A DNA stretch of 40,781 nt, taken from positions 1-40,781 of the forward strand of contig JANWVO010000030.1 of NCBI GenBank assembly GCA_025056865.1, given 5' to 3'. Within the stretch, counting starts at the first letter, position 1, and every line of letters begins with the position of its first letter. The DNA is from Bryobacteraceae bacterium. GTDB taxonomy: Bacteria > Acidobacteriota > Terriglobia > Bryobacterales > Bryobacteraceae. Under the pieces are notes generated by a model that was given only the letters and a program-made list of their open reading frames with translations, did no database searches and was not told where the DNA came from. Shown in pieces: positions 40,135 through 40,781 of this stretch. The position numbers and the translations under genes are program-made.

Positions 40135-40781
40135 ATGCCTGTCGACCCCTCGGCCTACGTCGCGCCCACGGCGAAGGTGGATCCGGACGCCGTCATCGGC
40201 CCCCAGACCCGCATCGGCGAGTTCTGCGTCATCGAGCGCGACGTCGTCATCGGCGCCCGCTGCCTGCTCGAGCCTTACGTCTTCATCAAACGCTGGACCA
40301 CCCTCGGCGATGACAACGAAATCAGCGCCGGCGCCGCCCTCGGCACAGACCCCTTCGACAGGAACTTCACCGGCGAGCGCAGCTACCTCGTCATCGGCTC
40401 GCGCAACCGCATCCGCGAGCACTTCACCATCAGCCGCGGCACCGCTCCGGAAAGCGTCACCCGCGTCGGCGACGACAACTTCATCATGAGCAGCGGCCAC
40501 ATCGCCCACAACGCCTCCATCGGCAGCCGCACCGTCATTGCCAGTTGCGCCCTCATCGCCGGCCACGTCACCGTCGAGGACCAGGCCTTCATCAGCGGCT
40601 GCGTCGTCGTCCATCAGTTCTGCCGCATCGGAAGGCTCGCCATGATCGGCGGCGGCGTCCGCGTCAACCAGGACCTGCCCCCGTTCTTCCTCTACAGCGG
40701 CGTCTACGCCAGCCCCGTGGGACTGAACCTCGTCGGGCTGAGGCGCGCCGGCTTCTCGACGGAGGAAATCACCGCCATCAA
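40135..40781 (+). CDS. lpxA: LpxA, UDP-N-acetylglucosamine O-acyltransferase (3' end outside window)
   Basis: The first 215 codons of LpxA. Hexapeptide repeats begin at once ([22 protein letters not shown]), and the family hallmarks are present: [11 protein letters not shown] (120-130) with His125 as the catalytic base, [17 protein letters not shown] and a QDLPPFF block followed by [11 protein letters not shown]. LpxA catalyses the first committed step of lipid A synthesis. The C-terminal helical domain is cut by the window end. A complete protein of about 260 residues is expected. A -10-like TATCAT lies just upstream. Confidence 0.95.
   Translation, partial: MPVDPSAYVAPTAKVDPDAVIGPQTRIGEFCVIERDVVIGARCLLEPYVFIKRWTTLGDDNEISAGAALGTDPFDRNFTGERSYLVIGSRNRIREHFTISRGTAPESVTRVGDDNFIMSSGHIAHNASIGSRTVIASCALIAGHVTVEDQAFISGCVVVHQFCRIGRLAMIGGGVRVNQDLPPFFLYSGVYASPVGLNLVGLRRAGFSTEEITAI

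Noticed and set aside
1-40781. tRNA, rRNA, CRISPR array, insertion sequence or prophage integrase
   Set aside because: No tRNA-like cloverleaf, direct-repeat array, transposase or integrase was seen. The contractile genes are T6SS-type (TssK, TssF, TssH present), not a prophage tail.

Overview
The window is G+C-rich DNA from a diderm bacterium: lipid A genes (lpxD, lpxA) lie at the right edge. Very long antisense ORFs, a secreted multi-domain putative-Ig protein, a kinase fused to a formylglycine-generating-enzyme (FGE)-like domain, DUF4384 and caspase proteins, and frequent GTG starts together suggest Acidobacteriota of the Solibacter/Bryobacter kind. That assignment is inferred from style, not from a marker gene.

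Positions 1-28242 are one co-directional run on the minus strand, tightly packed, with many ATGA/TGATG overlaps and no gap above about 95 bp. Read in the direction of transcription it begins with a four-gene ubiquitin-like conjugation cassette: an E1/ThiF-like enzyme, a four-TM protein with two tandem RING-like Cys8 modules, an 86-residue ubiquitin-like protein ending in Gly, and an E2-like protein with the HPN...Cys signature. It continues with a Ser/Thr kinase with a periplasmic FGE-like domain, two secreted DUF4384 proteins, a secreted caspase-PEGA-TPR protein, a multi-TM FHA protein and a von Willebrand A (vWA) protein with one TM. It then passes into a type VI secretion system (T6SS): tssB, tssC, a small unknown protein, two hcp/tssD genes, tssE, tssF, tssG (with an N-terminal PASTA-like domain), tssK (with a long proline-rich tail), tssH/clpV, a bitopic DUF1080-DUF1080-TM-FHA protein, vgrG, and three unknown genes running off the left edge. 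tssA, tssJ, tssL and tssM are not in the window.

The most notable feature is that an apparently complete E1-E2-Ubl-RING-like system, with plausible catalytic residues, heads the same transcription unit as a T6SS and a phospho-signalling set (kinase plus two FHA proteins). My reading is that the contractile machine, or an envelope complex replacing the TssJLM channel, is controlled by phosphorylation and possibly by covalent Ubl modification. This is inference from gene order and motifs.

Positions 28409-34810, plus strand, hold secreted or outer-membrane accessory proteins: two close paralogues with a carboxypeptidase-regulatory-like fold, a propeller-like protein, a 792-residue putative-Ig repeat protein and a DUF3943-like protein. 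Positions 34830-40781 are mostly housekeeping: a paired small DMT/SMR transporter, a JAMM peptidase followed by a rhodanese, an O-methyltransferase-like enzyme, a CDF cation transporter, a degenerate histidine-kinase-like protein, a MobB-like NTPase, lpxD, and divergent lpxA (cut by the window end). Several genes here have a -10-like box 6-9 nt before the start codon and no Shine-Dalgarno sequence, which suggests leaderless transcripts.
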